From: an uncultured Allobaculum sp.
Lineage (GTDB): Bacteria; Bacillota_I; Bacilli_A; Erysipelotrichales; Erysipelotrichaceae
NCBI GenBank assembly: GCA_910579655.1
Contig: CAJTVE010000067.1
Coordinates: 1 to 14,873, forward strand
DNA length: 14,873 nucleotides
Direction of reading: 5' to 3'
The notes under the pieces were generated by a model. It worked only from the letters and a program-made list of their open reading frames with translations. It was not told the origin of the DNA and searched no databases. Both the position numbers and the translations under genes were made by a program. Below, one piece after another: positions 1 through 7,255 of this stretch (its first letter is position 1; each line of letters opens with the position of its first letter).

Positions 1-1
1 G

Positions 2-499
2 AAAAAAGTAGACAAGAAAAGGAAGATTGCCGGTTTCTTTGCCAGTTTTTCGAATGGACTGAAATTAGACGCTATAGAAATCTTCCGACATTACAAGCTC
101 CGTGATGAGCAGGAAAAATACTTCAATATGATGAAAAGCATCATGGGTGCCGATCGTCAAAGAAACTGGTCAGAAGATGGTAAAGACGGCAGTCGGTTTG
201 TCCTGTTTCTGGCCCATATCCTGGGCGGTTATCTCAGAAACGTACAACTGTCGATGGATAACAAGAATATCCACTCTACAACGGAGCTTCTTGAGAAGAT
301 GAGGCCAATCCGGTACGTCGAACATCCGCATAAGCAGGGATTTATTACCCCGTTTGTAGGTGTACAACTTGATATCTGCGACGCATTCGGTTTTGAGGTG
401 CCGAAAGGGTGTGGCCCTGACTATCGGGTGAAGAAAACCAATAAAGGTAAGCGTGGCCGGCCAAGGAAGAAACCTGTAATAGAGACAGCAGAAGACTAA
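2..499 (+). CDS. IS4/IS1634-family DDE transposase, C-terminal 165 residues
   Basis: The open frame runs in from the left edge, so the gene is 5'-truncated by the window; an internal ATG at 128 is not the real start. The partial protein carries the IS4-superfamily YREK signature with exact spacing: Tyr31, Arg34, Glu38 and Lys45 (numbering from base 2), i.e. Y-x2-R-x3-E-x6-K. Glu38 would be the third acidic residue of the DDE catalytic triad that cuts and rejoins the element's ends. The sequence after it (ADRQRNWSEDGKDG, then a hydrophobic helix) is typical of the IS1634 branch. The C-terminus is very basic, with a GKRGRPRKK stretch resembling an AT-hook. The stop codon is followed at once by a hairpin. 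Superfamily assignment is firm; the IS1634 subgroup is likely from overall appearance. Confidence 0.85.
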   Translation, partial: KKVDKKRKIAGFFASFSNGLKLDAIEIFRHYKLRDEQEKYFNMMKSIMGADRQRNWSEDGKDGSRFVLFLAHILGGYLRNVQLSMDNKNIHSTTELLEKMRPIRYVEHPHKQGFITPFVGVQLDICDAFGFEVPKGCGPDYRVKKTNKGKRGRPRKKPVIETAED

Positions 500-530
500 A
501 ATGCCCGCTGGAGAGATTCCAGTGGGCATT
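500..530 (+). terminator. 13-bp hairpin directly after the transposase stop
   Basis: Arms 500-512 and 518-530 pair over 13 bp with one G-T wobble around a 5-base loop. It sits one base after the transposase stop. No clear T-run follows on either strand, so it may be an imperfect terminator or an element-end structure that blocks transcription across the IS. Confidence 0.5.
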
Positions 531-543
531 AGGGTTATCTATT

Positions 544-2202
544 CTAAAACCCTGCAAAACTCAGAGTTGTGGGCATCCCTTCCGGATGAGGTAAGGCAGT
601 ATAATTGCCTACATCTGTGGAAGACAGCTTTTCACGATGAAAGACCAGATCTTCAAAGAAATCAGGAAGCGAATACGTTTTATCAAGCTGGCTGCAAAGA
701 AAGTGCAGAACCTGTTCTTTGGTGGTAAAGCGCTGATCGAAGAAGAGTAGCTCTTTTCGAATGATCTGATCAGGCAGATTTTTTTCTTGGGATCTGACGG
801 ACCAGGTAGAGAAGATATTGTCGATATAAACAATTCTTCCTTTGACTGCAAAGGGAATCCGGATCGTTGAGAAAACGAAGTCTTCATCCTGGATCTGAAT
901 GTTTCGAAGCTGGTAAAGCGAGCAGAGCACAATGTCTTTACTTTGGACATGGAACTGTTCCTGAATCTTCTTTTCCAGAAATTTGGCGGATCCAAGGCCT
1001 GTGGTGCACACCAGGTAGTAATGGATTTTGCGTCTCTGTTTTTTTCTTTCCAGGGCCAGATTGTAGTGGATGGCCAGATAACCGATTTCGTCTTCAGAAA
1101 TTGACAGTTGAAGCAGGTCTTGGATGGTATCTGCAGCCACGACCGCGCAGTCATAAGCGCTCAGGAACTGTGTTTTGATTTCTTTGAGAATGGGGTTAGG
1201 CATTCGCAGGCCATAGCTGGCTCGAAAGAGCATTGGTTCAAGATGAACCGAAAGAGCTGCAAACAATTCGGTGTCTTCATGAAAACCAATTCCATAGCGT
1301 TTTTTGATTCGTTCATTGATCTGGACAAGCAACTCTTCTGTAGAGGCGGAGACGAAACATTCGTCATTACCAAAATTTGTTTTCTTGCAGATCAGATGAA
1401 TCTGGATATATTCGTTCTCTTCTTCTGGAAACTTCACACCAAAAGCTTCTTCCAGTCTGGCTACAATTTGTCTGGCTAGAAGTTTTTCACTTTCCATCTG
1501 GGACGACACCAGGCCTGGGCTGGTGATGTAATTACCAGTTCGGATACGGGCAATTGCACAGCTTAAATGCAGGAGCAGATTGCGATAGCCCATATCTGTC
1601 AGAGAAAAGTCGTTTTTCTGAAGCTCTTCACTGACTACACGGTCAATCGTGGCATATTCGTCAAAGCTCAGATTGCACTGATCCAGAAACAGGTCAATCT
1701 GGATTTTTGTCTGGGCTGAAAAACAGCTGGTGAAGCAGCGTCGACGATCTTTTTCACTGCCGACAATCCGAATTCCGTAATTAGGTTTGGACTGAATGCC
1801 CAAATTGAAGTCATTCAGTGTATTCTTAACTGCCTTGAACAGGCGGGAAATGGTGGAAGCAGAGACATAGAATTCTTCTGCCAAATCGTCCAGGCGGACG
1901 TAGTTTTCTGTACTCAACAGACGAAGCAACAGTTGCTGCTCATTGACATCCACTTTCTGAGTGGCATCCATCAAATCCAGAAGTTCTTCAACATTGCATT
2001 CTGGATCATGAAGCACCAGACGATATCCGCTGGTATCGGAAACGATTTCAAGCTTTTTGTTTTCAGAAAATGCCCAGTACTGGCTGATGTCTTCACGGAT
2101 TGTTTTTTCGGATGTTTCCAGCTTCCAGGCTAGATCTTTTGCTTTTTGCGGCTGAAAATCTTTTGCCAGTTCTTCAATGATTCTATGTATTCTGCTTTTC
2201 AC
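544..2202 (-). pseudogene. PRD-domain transcriptional activator (BglG/LicR/MtlR type), C-terminally truncated by IS insertion
   Basis: This is a 552-residue PTS-controlled regulator. It has an N-terminal winged HTH (about 1-65), a second Mga-like HTH (about 85-150), PRD1 (about 180-285, His212 and His269), PRD2 (about 290-390, His320 and His379), an EIIB-like domain with Cys399 in VCTTGLGSAK, and the start of an EIIA-like domain with the phosphorylatable His539 in TALPHP. The EIIA domain then ends 13 residues later, about 85 residues short of the family norm and of the intact paralogue at 11005-12909. The break coincides with the IS end. Start is GTG at 2202, with AGGAGG 4 nt upstream; the site overlaps the stop of the PTS IIC gene, giving an 8-bp gap and likely coupled translation. 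It probably activated its neighbouring permease in response to phosphorylation state. With EIIA cut it may be inactive or constitutively active, because DNA-binding and PRD domains remain. Confidence 0.85.
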
Positions 2203-2210
2203 AAATCCTC

Positions 2211-3554
2211 CTAAATCAGATCATCGGCCAGTTCTTCATCTTCCAGAGCGAGTTGCTTTTCTTCTTCGACTTTCTTTTGGTCATACATTTTGAAGAACGG
2301 GTAATAGATCACAGTGTCAATCGCAATCAGGGCAATCGACCAGACAAGGCCAGTCCAGCTGCCGGTCGCAAGCATTCCCAGAATTCCGACAGGATAATAG
2401 TTGTTTTGCATGGCACCAGTCAGAATGGCAAAGCCCATTGTGTTGACCAGGGAAGTCAGGAAAAAGTTGACGGCTGGAGCCACCAGGAAGGGGATTGCCA
2501 GCGTTGGGTTCATGACCAGTGGCGTACCGAAGATGACCGGTTCATTGATGTTAAAAATGGATGTTGGCAGCGCGACGCGACCAAGAACTTTCAGATGTTC
2601 CGATTTGGCAAGGAAACACATAAGAAGTACAAGGCCAAAAGTTGCGCCGCTTCCGCCCATATTAACGAAGTACATATACAGCCATTCCGGATGAGGAGCA
2701 GGCAGGCCACTCGCAAAGGCTGCCATGTTTTCTGCCCACATTGCCTGGGCGATAGACCCCATCGCAACATACATCAGCATGGATCCATGGATACCGAAGA
2801 TCCAGAAGATCAAGCCTAACCATAAATAGAGGAATGCACCCCAATAGCCGCCGCCAATGTTGGTTAATGGTGCCTGGAGCAGACCATAAATCAGGTTTTG
2901 CGCCGTTCCAAATGTGGTATAACTGCAGGCAACGCGCACAATCATGAACAGGATGAAGACCATACTGGCAGGAATCATTGTTTCAAACATGTTGGTGACG
3001 TTTTCCGGAACAGAGGCCGGCATATGCAGCTTGAAGCCTTTGTCATCGAAATAAACGTAAACACGTACCGAAAGCAGTCCGACGATCATGGCCAGAAAGA
3101 TTCCTGTGGCGCCGAACGAAGAGACACTTAAGACATTGGCGACAATGCCAGTGACTTCATTTCCAGCGGCATCTGTCAGGGTGGCTGTGACTTCAAAGGG
3201 CGTTACCATCAGGAAACTGCCCAGCGCGATCAGAGCGCCATTGATTGGTTTCTTATTGAAAGATTTGGCCAGAAAATATCCGATTGTCACGATCAGATAC
3301 AGCGAAATCAATTCGCTGGTAATCATGATCGGGAAATTCAGGATTTCATAAAGCCCGGTGTTGATTAAAAAGTTTGTGTATCCCTCACCCAGCGGCAGTG
3401 AGCGGACAAGTGTGAAGAAGCTGGCTCCGATTGTCAGACCGGAAATTCCCATGAAAGAATCCATCAGAACTTTGACGTAGCGGTTGTTCGTGATTTTATC
3501 TGTCATGGGAACCAGCTTTGCTTCAAGGAAACTGCTGATTTTTTCCATAATCAT
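2211..3554 (-). CDS. PTS system IIC permease, lactose/cellobiose family
   Basis: This 447-residue integral membrane protein would carry a sugar or disaccharide inward while it is phosphorylated by a IIB partner. Family marks are the FGIHG motif (253-257, His256) and the substrate-loop NINEPVIFG (about 335-343), both typical of Lac-type IIC, with about ten hydrophobic segments between 33 and 425 and an acidic cytoplasmic tail. I chose ATG 3554 because AGGAGG (3565-3570) lies 10 nt upstream; a second ATG 6 nt later (3548) is also possible, while the upstream in-frame start at 3620 has no ribosome site. It is the first gene of a two-gene operon with the truncated PRD regulator. No IIA or IIB gene is adjacent, so it must use partners encoded elsewhere, perhaps the IIB at 9587-9916. 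The substrate cannot be told from sequence; a beta-glucoside or amino-sugar disaccharide is typical. Confidence 0.9.
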   Translation of the reverse strand: MIMEKISSFLEAKLVPMTDKITNNRYVKVLMDSFMGISGLTIGASFFTLVRSLPLGEGYTNFLINTGLYEILNFPIMITSELISLYLIVTIGYFLAKSFNKKPINGALIALGSFLMVTPFEVTATLTDAAGNEVTGIVANVLSVSSFGATGIFLAMIVGLLSVRVYVYFDDKGFKLHMPASVPENVTNMFETMIPASMVFILFMIVRVACSYTTFGTAQNLIYGLLQAPLTNIGGGYWGAFLYLWLGLIFWIFGIHGSMLMYVAMGSIAQAMWAENMAAFASGLPAPHPEWLYMYFVNMGGSGATFGLVLLMCFLAKSEHLKVLGRVALPTSIFNINEPVIFGTPLVMNPTLAIPFLVAPAVNFFLTSLVNTMGFAILTGAMQNNYYPVGILGMLATGSWTGLVWSIALIAIDTVIYYPFFKMYDQKKVEEEKQLALEDEELADDLI

Positions 3555-3564
3555 AAGTTGATTA

Positions 3565-3570
3565 CCTCCT
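3565..3570 (-). promoter_or_regulatory. Ribosome binding site setting the PTS IIC start
   Basis: A perfect AGGAGG on the minus strand lies 10 nt before ATG 3554. It supports a start 22 codons inside the longest open frame. Confidence 0.85.
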
Positions 3571-3642
3571 CTTGATGGTTCCATTCTAGAAAAAACGAAG
3601 ACCGGTTTCCTTATCACCATTTACCGTCTTTCTGGGAAAAAT

Positions 3643-3659
3643 GTGAATTGGAAATTCAC
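3643..3659 (-). promoter_or_regulatory. Palindromic operator or leader hairpin upstream of the PTS IIC gene
   Basis: Perfect 7-bp arms, GTGAATT and AATTCAC, are separated by 3 bases. On the minus strand the second arm is followed by ATTTTT, so the transcript could also form a weak AT-rich terminator-like hairpin. A possible -10 (TAAAAT, 3688-3683) lies just upstream, without a convincing -35. It is either a DNA operator or an attenuation element; the linked regulator has a DNA-binding HTH rather than an RNA-binding domain, which favours an operator. Confidence 0.5.
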
Positions 3660-3688
3660 CCGTATTTCTGGTCTTTTTTTCGATTTTA

Positions 3689-3976
3689 CGGCATTGAAAC
3701 AGATATGGATAACTACAAATTTAACAAAATTGTGTGAAATAAAATAAATCAAATCGAAATCGGATTAAAACTGTGACAAGAGGATGAAAACTGTCTGACT
3801 GCCCGATTTTTCTGACGCTTTCTGATATGAGGCGGAGTAGAAAAAAGTTGGCAGGAGGAAATGGTCAAAACAGATCGACAGGGTAACTGAAGAGGAGCCT
3901 GGACTAAAGAGAACAGTATGGGAACTGAAATATTCGGTGGGTAAAAGCATAAAGACCAAGATGAAAAAATATAACC
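3689..3976. other. Gene-free stretch upstream of the PTS IIC operon
   Basis: I see no credible gene here. Short frames on the minus strand lack ribosome sites and read as compositionally random, with many Ser, Phe and Pro. The part nearest the operon (3720-3770) is strongly AT-rich, as expected for a promoter region. Confidence 0.6.
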
Positions 3977-4017
3977 TAAAAAAAGCACGGCAAGCAGAAG
4001 AGACTGCTGGCCGTGCT
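3977..4017 (-). terminator. Intrinsic terminator after the CutC gene
   Basis: Arms AGCACGGC (3984-3991) and GCCGTGCT (4010-4017) pair perfectly, with an inner AGCAG/CTGCT extension. On the minus strand the stem is followed by seven T (3984-3978). It closes the long minus-strand catabolic cluster. The 123 bases between it and the CutC stop hold nothing I recognise. Confidence 0.9.
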
Positions 4018-4140
4018 ATCCAGTTGTTTGTCGGTAGTTTTTAAACAAAGCCAAGGCATCTCTGAAAGTTTGAAGACAGAAATAACCTAAGCACAAGATC
4101 TCACTGGTTGAAAGATATCAGAAGAGAATCCTTCATCAAT

Positions 4141-4977
4141 CTATTGAAAAGGGCACTCTGGATTCAGGCGATTAACCAGATTTCTGACCAGATCCTCACT
4201 GACCACATCATAATCGTCACGGTGTTCACCATCCAGATATGCATAGGTAACGGCTGTTCCGGTTGTGGTTGGATCCGTGGCGTAACTTTTGCAGGAAGAA
4301 TGAATCTGGTGGATTCCCGTTTTTTCAATCATTTCTCTCGCGTTAGAGGCATTCATGCCGCTGCCAGCAAGAATCTGAATCTGATCGCCGAATTTTTGCT
4401 GCATCGCTGCAATCCGGAGCATGCCATCCATGGCTTTGGGCATCTGCCCGCTGGTTAAAACCCGATCTGCCCCCAGTTCACAAAGAATTTCAAAGGCTTT
4501 TTCATAATCCGGTGTGATATCAATGGCGCGATGGAAGACCGCTTCTTTGCCATAGCGGTGAATCAGATCGATCATTTTGCGGGTGGCCTCCTGATCAATC
4601 TGGCCATCTTCTTCAAGAAAACCAAAGGCAATGCCATCAGCACCATTTGCAAGAAAACTTCTGGCTTCTTCAAACATGATCTTCTTTTCGAGATCGTTGT
4701 AGTGAAAGCCCGCAGCTCTTGGGCGGACCATGCAGATGACCTGCAGGTCGGTATCGCGTTTAACGGCTTTTAAGGTCGCTTCGGTTGGGGAAAGACCGCC
4801 TAAAGCCAGAGCACTGTTCAGTTCAACCCGATCTGCGCCACCATTGGCGGCAGCCAGACAGTCTTCATAGCTGCCCGTGCACACTTCTACGACAGGAAAA
4901 CTGGATTGAAGAGTCTGGAGAGATTGAGATGACTGGATGGGTTGGGTGGATTGGGTAAGTTGATTTTGATTTGTCAT
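4141..4977 (-). CDS. cutC: CutC-family TIM-barrel protein
   Basis: The 278-residue protein matches the CutC family along its length: EVCTGSYEDC (31-40), GADRVELN (47-54), GGLSPT (60-65), MVRPRAAGFHY (83-93), AVFHRAID (146-153), VLTSG (173-177), ILAGSGMN (202-209) and IHSS (225-228). CutC was first linked to copper tolerance in E. coli, but its reaction is not settled. Its place behind a glycosylasparaginase and a dipeptidase fits a catabolic enzyme at least as well as copper handling. The ATG overlaps the stop of the upstream peptidase gene (ATGA), so translation is probably coupled; only a weak AGGAA lies upstream. Residues 1-26 are an odd low-complexity stretch of Gln, Ser and Thr that precedes the conserved barrel. 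It is the last gene before a strong terminator. Confidence 0.88.
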   Translation of the reverse strand: MTNQNQLTQSTQPIQSSQSLQTLQSSFPVVEVCTGSYEDCLAAANGGADRVELNSALALGGLSPTEATLKAVKRDTDLQVICMVRPRAAGFHYNDLEKKIMFEEARSFLANGADGIAFGFLEEDGQIDQEATRKMIDLIHRYGKEAVFHRAIDITPDYEKAFEILCELGADRVLTSGQMPKAMDGMLRIAAMQQKFGDQIQILAGSGMNASNAREMIEKTGIHQIHSSCKSYATDPTTTGTAVTYAYLDGEHRDDYDVVSEDLVRNLVNRLNPECPFQ

Positions 4978-6080
4978 ACGTTTGCATTTCCTAGTCTTAA
5001 CATGCTGAGGGCATAGATTCTGGCGTTGCTCATCAGGTCATCCACATTCATCCACTCATCTGGCAGATGGGCAATTCCTTTCTGGCCAGGAAAACTTGGC
5101 CCGAAGGGAACGATGTTGGGCATTCGCTTGGCATAGGTGCCGCCGGTTGTGGTGACCGGGGTGCCATCGAGATGGCAGATTTCTTCATAAGCTGACTGTA
5201 AAACCTGACAGAGCGTTCCGTCTTTTTTGAAGAAAACAGGTTTCCAGTCGCTGACACACTGCAGCTTGTCTTCAGGTTTCAATGTCGCTGCAATCCGCTG
5301 TTCAATTTCCGAATTTTCAATGCAGGGCGGATAGGAAACTGAGAAGCTGACCTGACCCGGTGCAATTTTCGTGTTGCGGATGTCCAGACGTCCAAATTCC
5401 GGATCGACCACATCCAGTTTCAATGCCCGTTCAGCACTCATGTTATTGAGCAGGTAAGCATTGGTCCAGATAAAAAGGTCGGCAGGGTCTGCAAAATCAA
5501 TTTCATACACTGAACGGCCTCGTTCAGCATAGACCACTGGAAATTTGCAGTCCGGTGTCCAGCCGGCGATTGGCGGCTTTTTATGTTTCAGATAGGTCGG
5601 GATATCATTCATGCCGGTTTCTTCGTTGGTGCCAAACAAAATCCAGATAGGATGTTCTGTTTCCAGATTCAGATCTTTCATGGCTTTCAGTGCATACAGG
5701 CAGGAAAGAATCGGGCCTTTGTTATCGAGAACCCCGCGGCCATACAACTTTCCATCTCGGATTTCGGGCTTGTAGGGATCGGAAGTCCAGCCGGTTCCTT
5801 CAGGTACGACGTCGAGGTGGCCTAAAATGCCGATATAGTCATCCCCCTGACCATATTTTACGATACCGACCTGATCAGCGACTACTTCAGTTTCAAAACC
5901 AAAGCTTTCGGCCAGTTTTAAGGTTTCATCCAGCGCTTTTCGAACACCAGTTCCATACGGAGCCTTTTCGACAGGTTCGGATTGTTTGGAGTCAATGGAA
6001 ACAATCTGGCAGATGCCGTCGATCATTTCCTGCTTCTGGGCATCAATGGCTTCAAGAAGCCGCTTTTCATTTTCGTTCAT
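4974..6080 (-). CDS. M20-family metallopeptidase, PepV/Sapep-like dipeptidase with a shortened lid
   Basis: This 368-residue cytoplasmic two-zinc dipeptidase has the full metal set: His88 and Asp90 in GHLDVVP, Asp119 in GRGVLDNKGP, Glu153-Glu154 in TNEETG, Asp177 in TPDCKFP and His338 near the C-terminus. From memory these align almost number for number with Lactobacillus PepV (His87, Asp119, Glu154, Asp177, His439). The last ligand therefore comes about 100 residues earlier, meaning the inserted lid domain is much reduced. I prefer ATG 6080 to ATG 6086, because the GAGAGG site (6088-6094) is only about 2 nt from 6086 but 8 nt from 6080. It follows the glycosylasparaginase gene by 38 bp and overlaps cutC, so all three are probably one operon. 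A likely role is hydrolysis of short peptides, possibly those carrying Asn-linked sugar. Confidence 0.88.
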   Translation of the reverse strand: MNENEKRLLEAIDAQKQEMIDGICQIVSIDSKQSEPVEKAPYGTGVRKALDETLKLAESFGFETEVVADQVGIVKYGQGDDYIGILGHLDVVPEGTGWTSDPYKPEIRDGKLYGRGVLDNKGPILSCLYALKAMKDLNLETEHPIWILFGTNEETGMNDIPTYLKHKKPPIAGWTPDCKFPVVYAERGRSVYEIDFADPADLFIWTNAYLLNNMSAERALKLDVVDPEFGRLDIRNTKIAPGQVSFSVSYPPCIENSEIEQRIAATLKPEDKLQCVSDWKPVFFKKDGTLCQVLQSAYEEICHLDGTPVTTTGGTYAKRMPNIVPFGPSFPGQKGIAHLPDEWMNVDDLMSNARIYALSMLRLGNANV

Positions 6081-6118
6081 GTCCATTTCCTCTCGTTTGT
6101 TCGTTCAAGGATTCAGGG

Positions 6119-7093
6119 CTATTTCCAGACCAGAGGAGCAGTTCTGGTTTTCATGTAGTTGTCCATCCACTCTTTGGAAGCTTCTTCGAAATACTGTTTT
6201 CCATTTTCGTCAAACTGAACCAGATAAACGGTTGGCTTGAGATCTTTGGTGGCTACCGCAAAAGAGAAGCCTTTGATGTTGGTCGCACAGCCCCATTCGC
6301 CCTTATTGTTCATGGCAATTAAAGACAGATCGCCCGCTTTTGAGCGTTTCTTTTTCAGTTTTTCATCAAGTTCGGCCACAGCACTTTCGCAGGCTTCCTG
6401 CGGGGACATGCCCTCTTTCATGCGGCGGACAATTTCATAGGAGATGCAGCCTTTCATCAGGTCTTCACCAAGACCCGTTGCACTTGCTCCACCTACTTCA
6501 CTGTCAACATATAAACCACTGCCGATCACTGGGCTGTCGCCAAGCCGGCCGGCCTTTTTCATGAACAGACCCGATGTACTGGTGGCAGCAGCCATTGAAC
6601 CTTGCTGGTCCAAAGCAACCATGCCGACTGTGTCATGACCAGCATAGGGTTTTAACTCCCGTTCCTGATTTGCTTTCTGGTTTTCATCAACCAGCCGGTT
6701 GTGATAATGGGTGCGGGCACGATCCGTTAACATGTTCTTTCTTTCAAAGCCATGTTTATGGGCATACTTTTCGGCTCCGGCGCCTACTAGGAAGTTGTTG
6801 ACTGGTTCTTTGGACAGTCGTCTTGCAACGGAGACTGGATTGGCAAAGTCTTTGATGGCACCGACGGCTCCGATCGAAAGGGTATCGCCATCCATAAAGG
6901 CAGCATCCAGTTCGACTTCTTCGTCTTCATTGGGCAGGCCGCCATACCCAACAGATTTATAGTATTCAAAATCTTCAACCGCCCGAATGGCCGTTTCCAG
7001 AGCATCGGCTGCGGATGCGTCATGTTCAAGCATGGTTTCGGCTTCACTGATTCCTTCCAGGGCCATGCGCCACGTTGCGATGATTCCGTACAT
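6119..7093 (-). CDS. N4-(beta-N-acetylglucosaminyl)-L-asparaginase (glycosylasparaginase), Ntn hydrolase
   Basis: The 324-residue precursor belongs to the type-2 asparaginase (Ntn-hydrolase) family. It should self-cleave between Asp154 and Thr155 in GHDTVGMVALD, freeing Thr155 as the N-terminal nucleophile. Substrate-carboxylate residues are in place: Arg183 and Asp186 in GRLGDSPVIGSG, with the same R-x-x-D spacing as in the human enzyme, and the TGLGE loop (206-210). The classical reaction splits the amide between GlcNAc and Asn, giving aspartate and an amino-sugar that loses ammonia. No signal peptide is seen, so it acts in the cytoplasm on imported substrate. ATG 7093 is preferred over 7099, because AGGAGG (7102-7107) lies 8 nt from 7093 and only 2 nt from 7099. 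It heads a tight group with the M20 peptidase and CutC. Related isoaspartyl peptidases share the fold, so the exact substrate is open. Confidence 0.9.
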   Translation of the reverse strand: MYGIIATWRMALEGISEAETMLEHDASAADALETAIRAVEDFEYYKSVGYGGLPNEDEEVELDAAFMDGDTLSIGAVGAIKDFANPVSVARRLSKEPVNNFLVGAGAEKYAHKHGFERKNMLTDRARTHYHNRLVDENQKANQERELKPYAGHDTVGMVALDQQGSMAAATSTSGLFMKKAGRLGDSPVIGSGLYVDSEVGGASATGLGEDLMKGCISYEIVRRMKEGMSPQEACESAVAELDEKLKKKRSKAGDLSLIAMNNKGEWGCATNIKGFSFAVATKDLKPTVYLVQFDENGKQYFEEASKEWMDNYMKTRTAPLVWK

Positions 7094-7101
7094 TCTCATT
7101 T

Positions 7102-7107
7102 CCTCCT
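7102..7107 (-). promoter_or_regulatory. Ribosome binding site deciding the glycosylasparaginase start
   Basis: AGGAGG is followed by AA, then ATG AGA ATG. Spacing favours the second ATG (7093). The site begins directly after the T-tract of the upstream terminator. Confidence 0.8.
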
Positions 7108-7108
7108 T

Positions 7109-7134
7109 AGAAAAAAGAGAGCAGAAGCTCTCTT
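7109..7134 (-). terminator. Terminator or attenuator abutting the glycosylasparaginase ribosome site
   Basis: Arms 7115-7122 and 7127-7134 (AAGAGAGC/GCTCTCTT) form an 8-bp stem with a 4-base loop. On the minus strand the stem is followed by a run of T (7116-7111). It ends the transcript of the GrdB-like gene, yet lies only 2-4 nt from the AGGAGG of the next gene. I see no convincing promoter between 7135 and 7255, so downstream genes may depend on read-through. Confidence 0.82.
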
Positions 7135-7255
7135 GGATTTATGTTTTTGATGGGTTCGATTTTATATTTTTCATCCCGTTCAGAGTCTGGAGAAAGGTGC
7201 GCTGCAGGCACATGTTTCAGTCCAGATTCACTGACCGGATAAATTCTGGCTGAAT

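Larger units (their letters stand above)
1..555. mobile_element. Right end of an IS4/IS1634-type insertion sequence (partial)
   Basis: The segment holds the 3' part of a transposase gene, a 13-bp hairpin just after its stop (500-530) and then a short AT-rich end containing the 6-bp inverted repeat AGGGTT (531-536) / AACCCT (548-553). The left end lies outside the window. I place the right boundary near 553-556 because the neighbouring minus-strand regulator stops resembling its family there. The exact terminal inverted repeat and target duplication cannot be defined without the other end. Confidence 0.75.

Noticed and set aside
501..728. 75-codon plus-strand ORF starting at the IS hairpin
   Set aside because: It is antisense to the truncated regulator, and its start lies in the hairpin arm.
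3749..3988. 79-codon minus-strand ORF upstream of the PTS IIC gene
   Set aside because: It has no ribosome site, overlaps the terminator at 3977-4017, and its Ser/Phe/Pro-rich reading resembles no protein.
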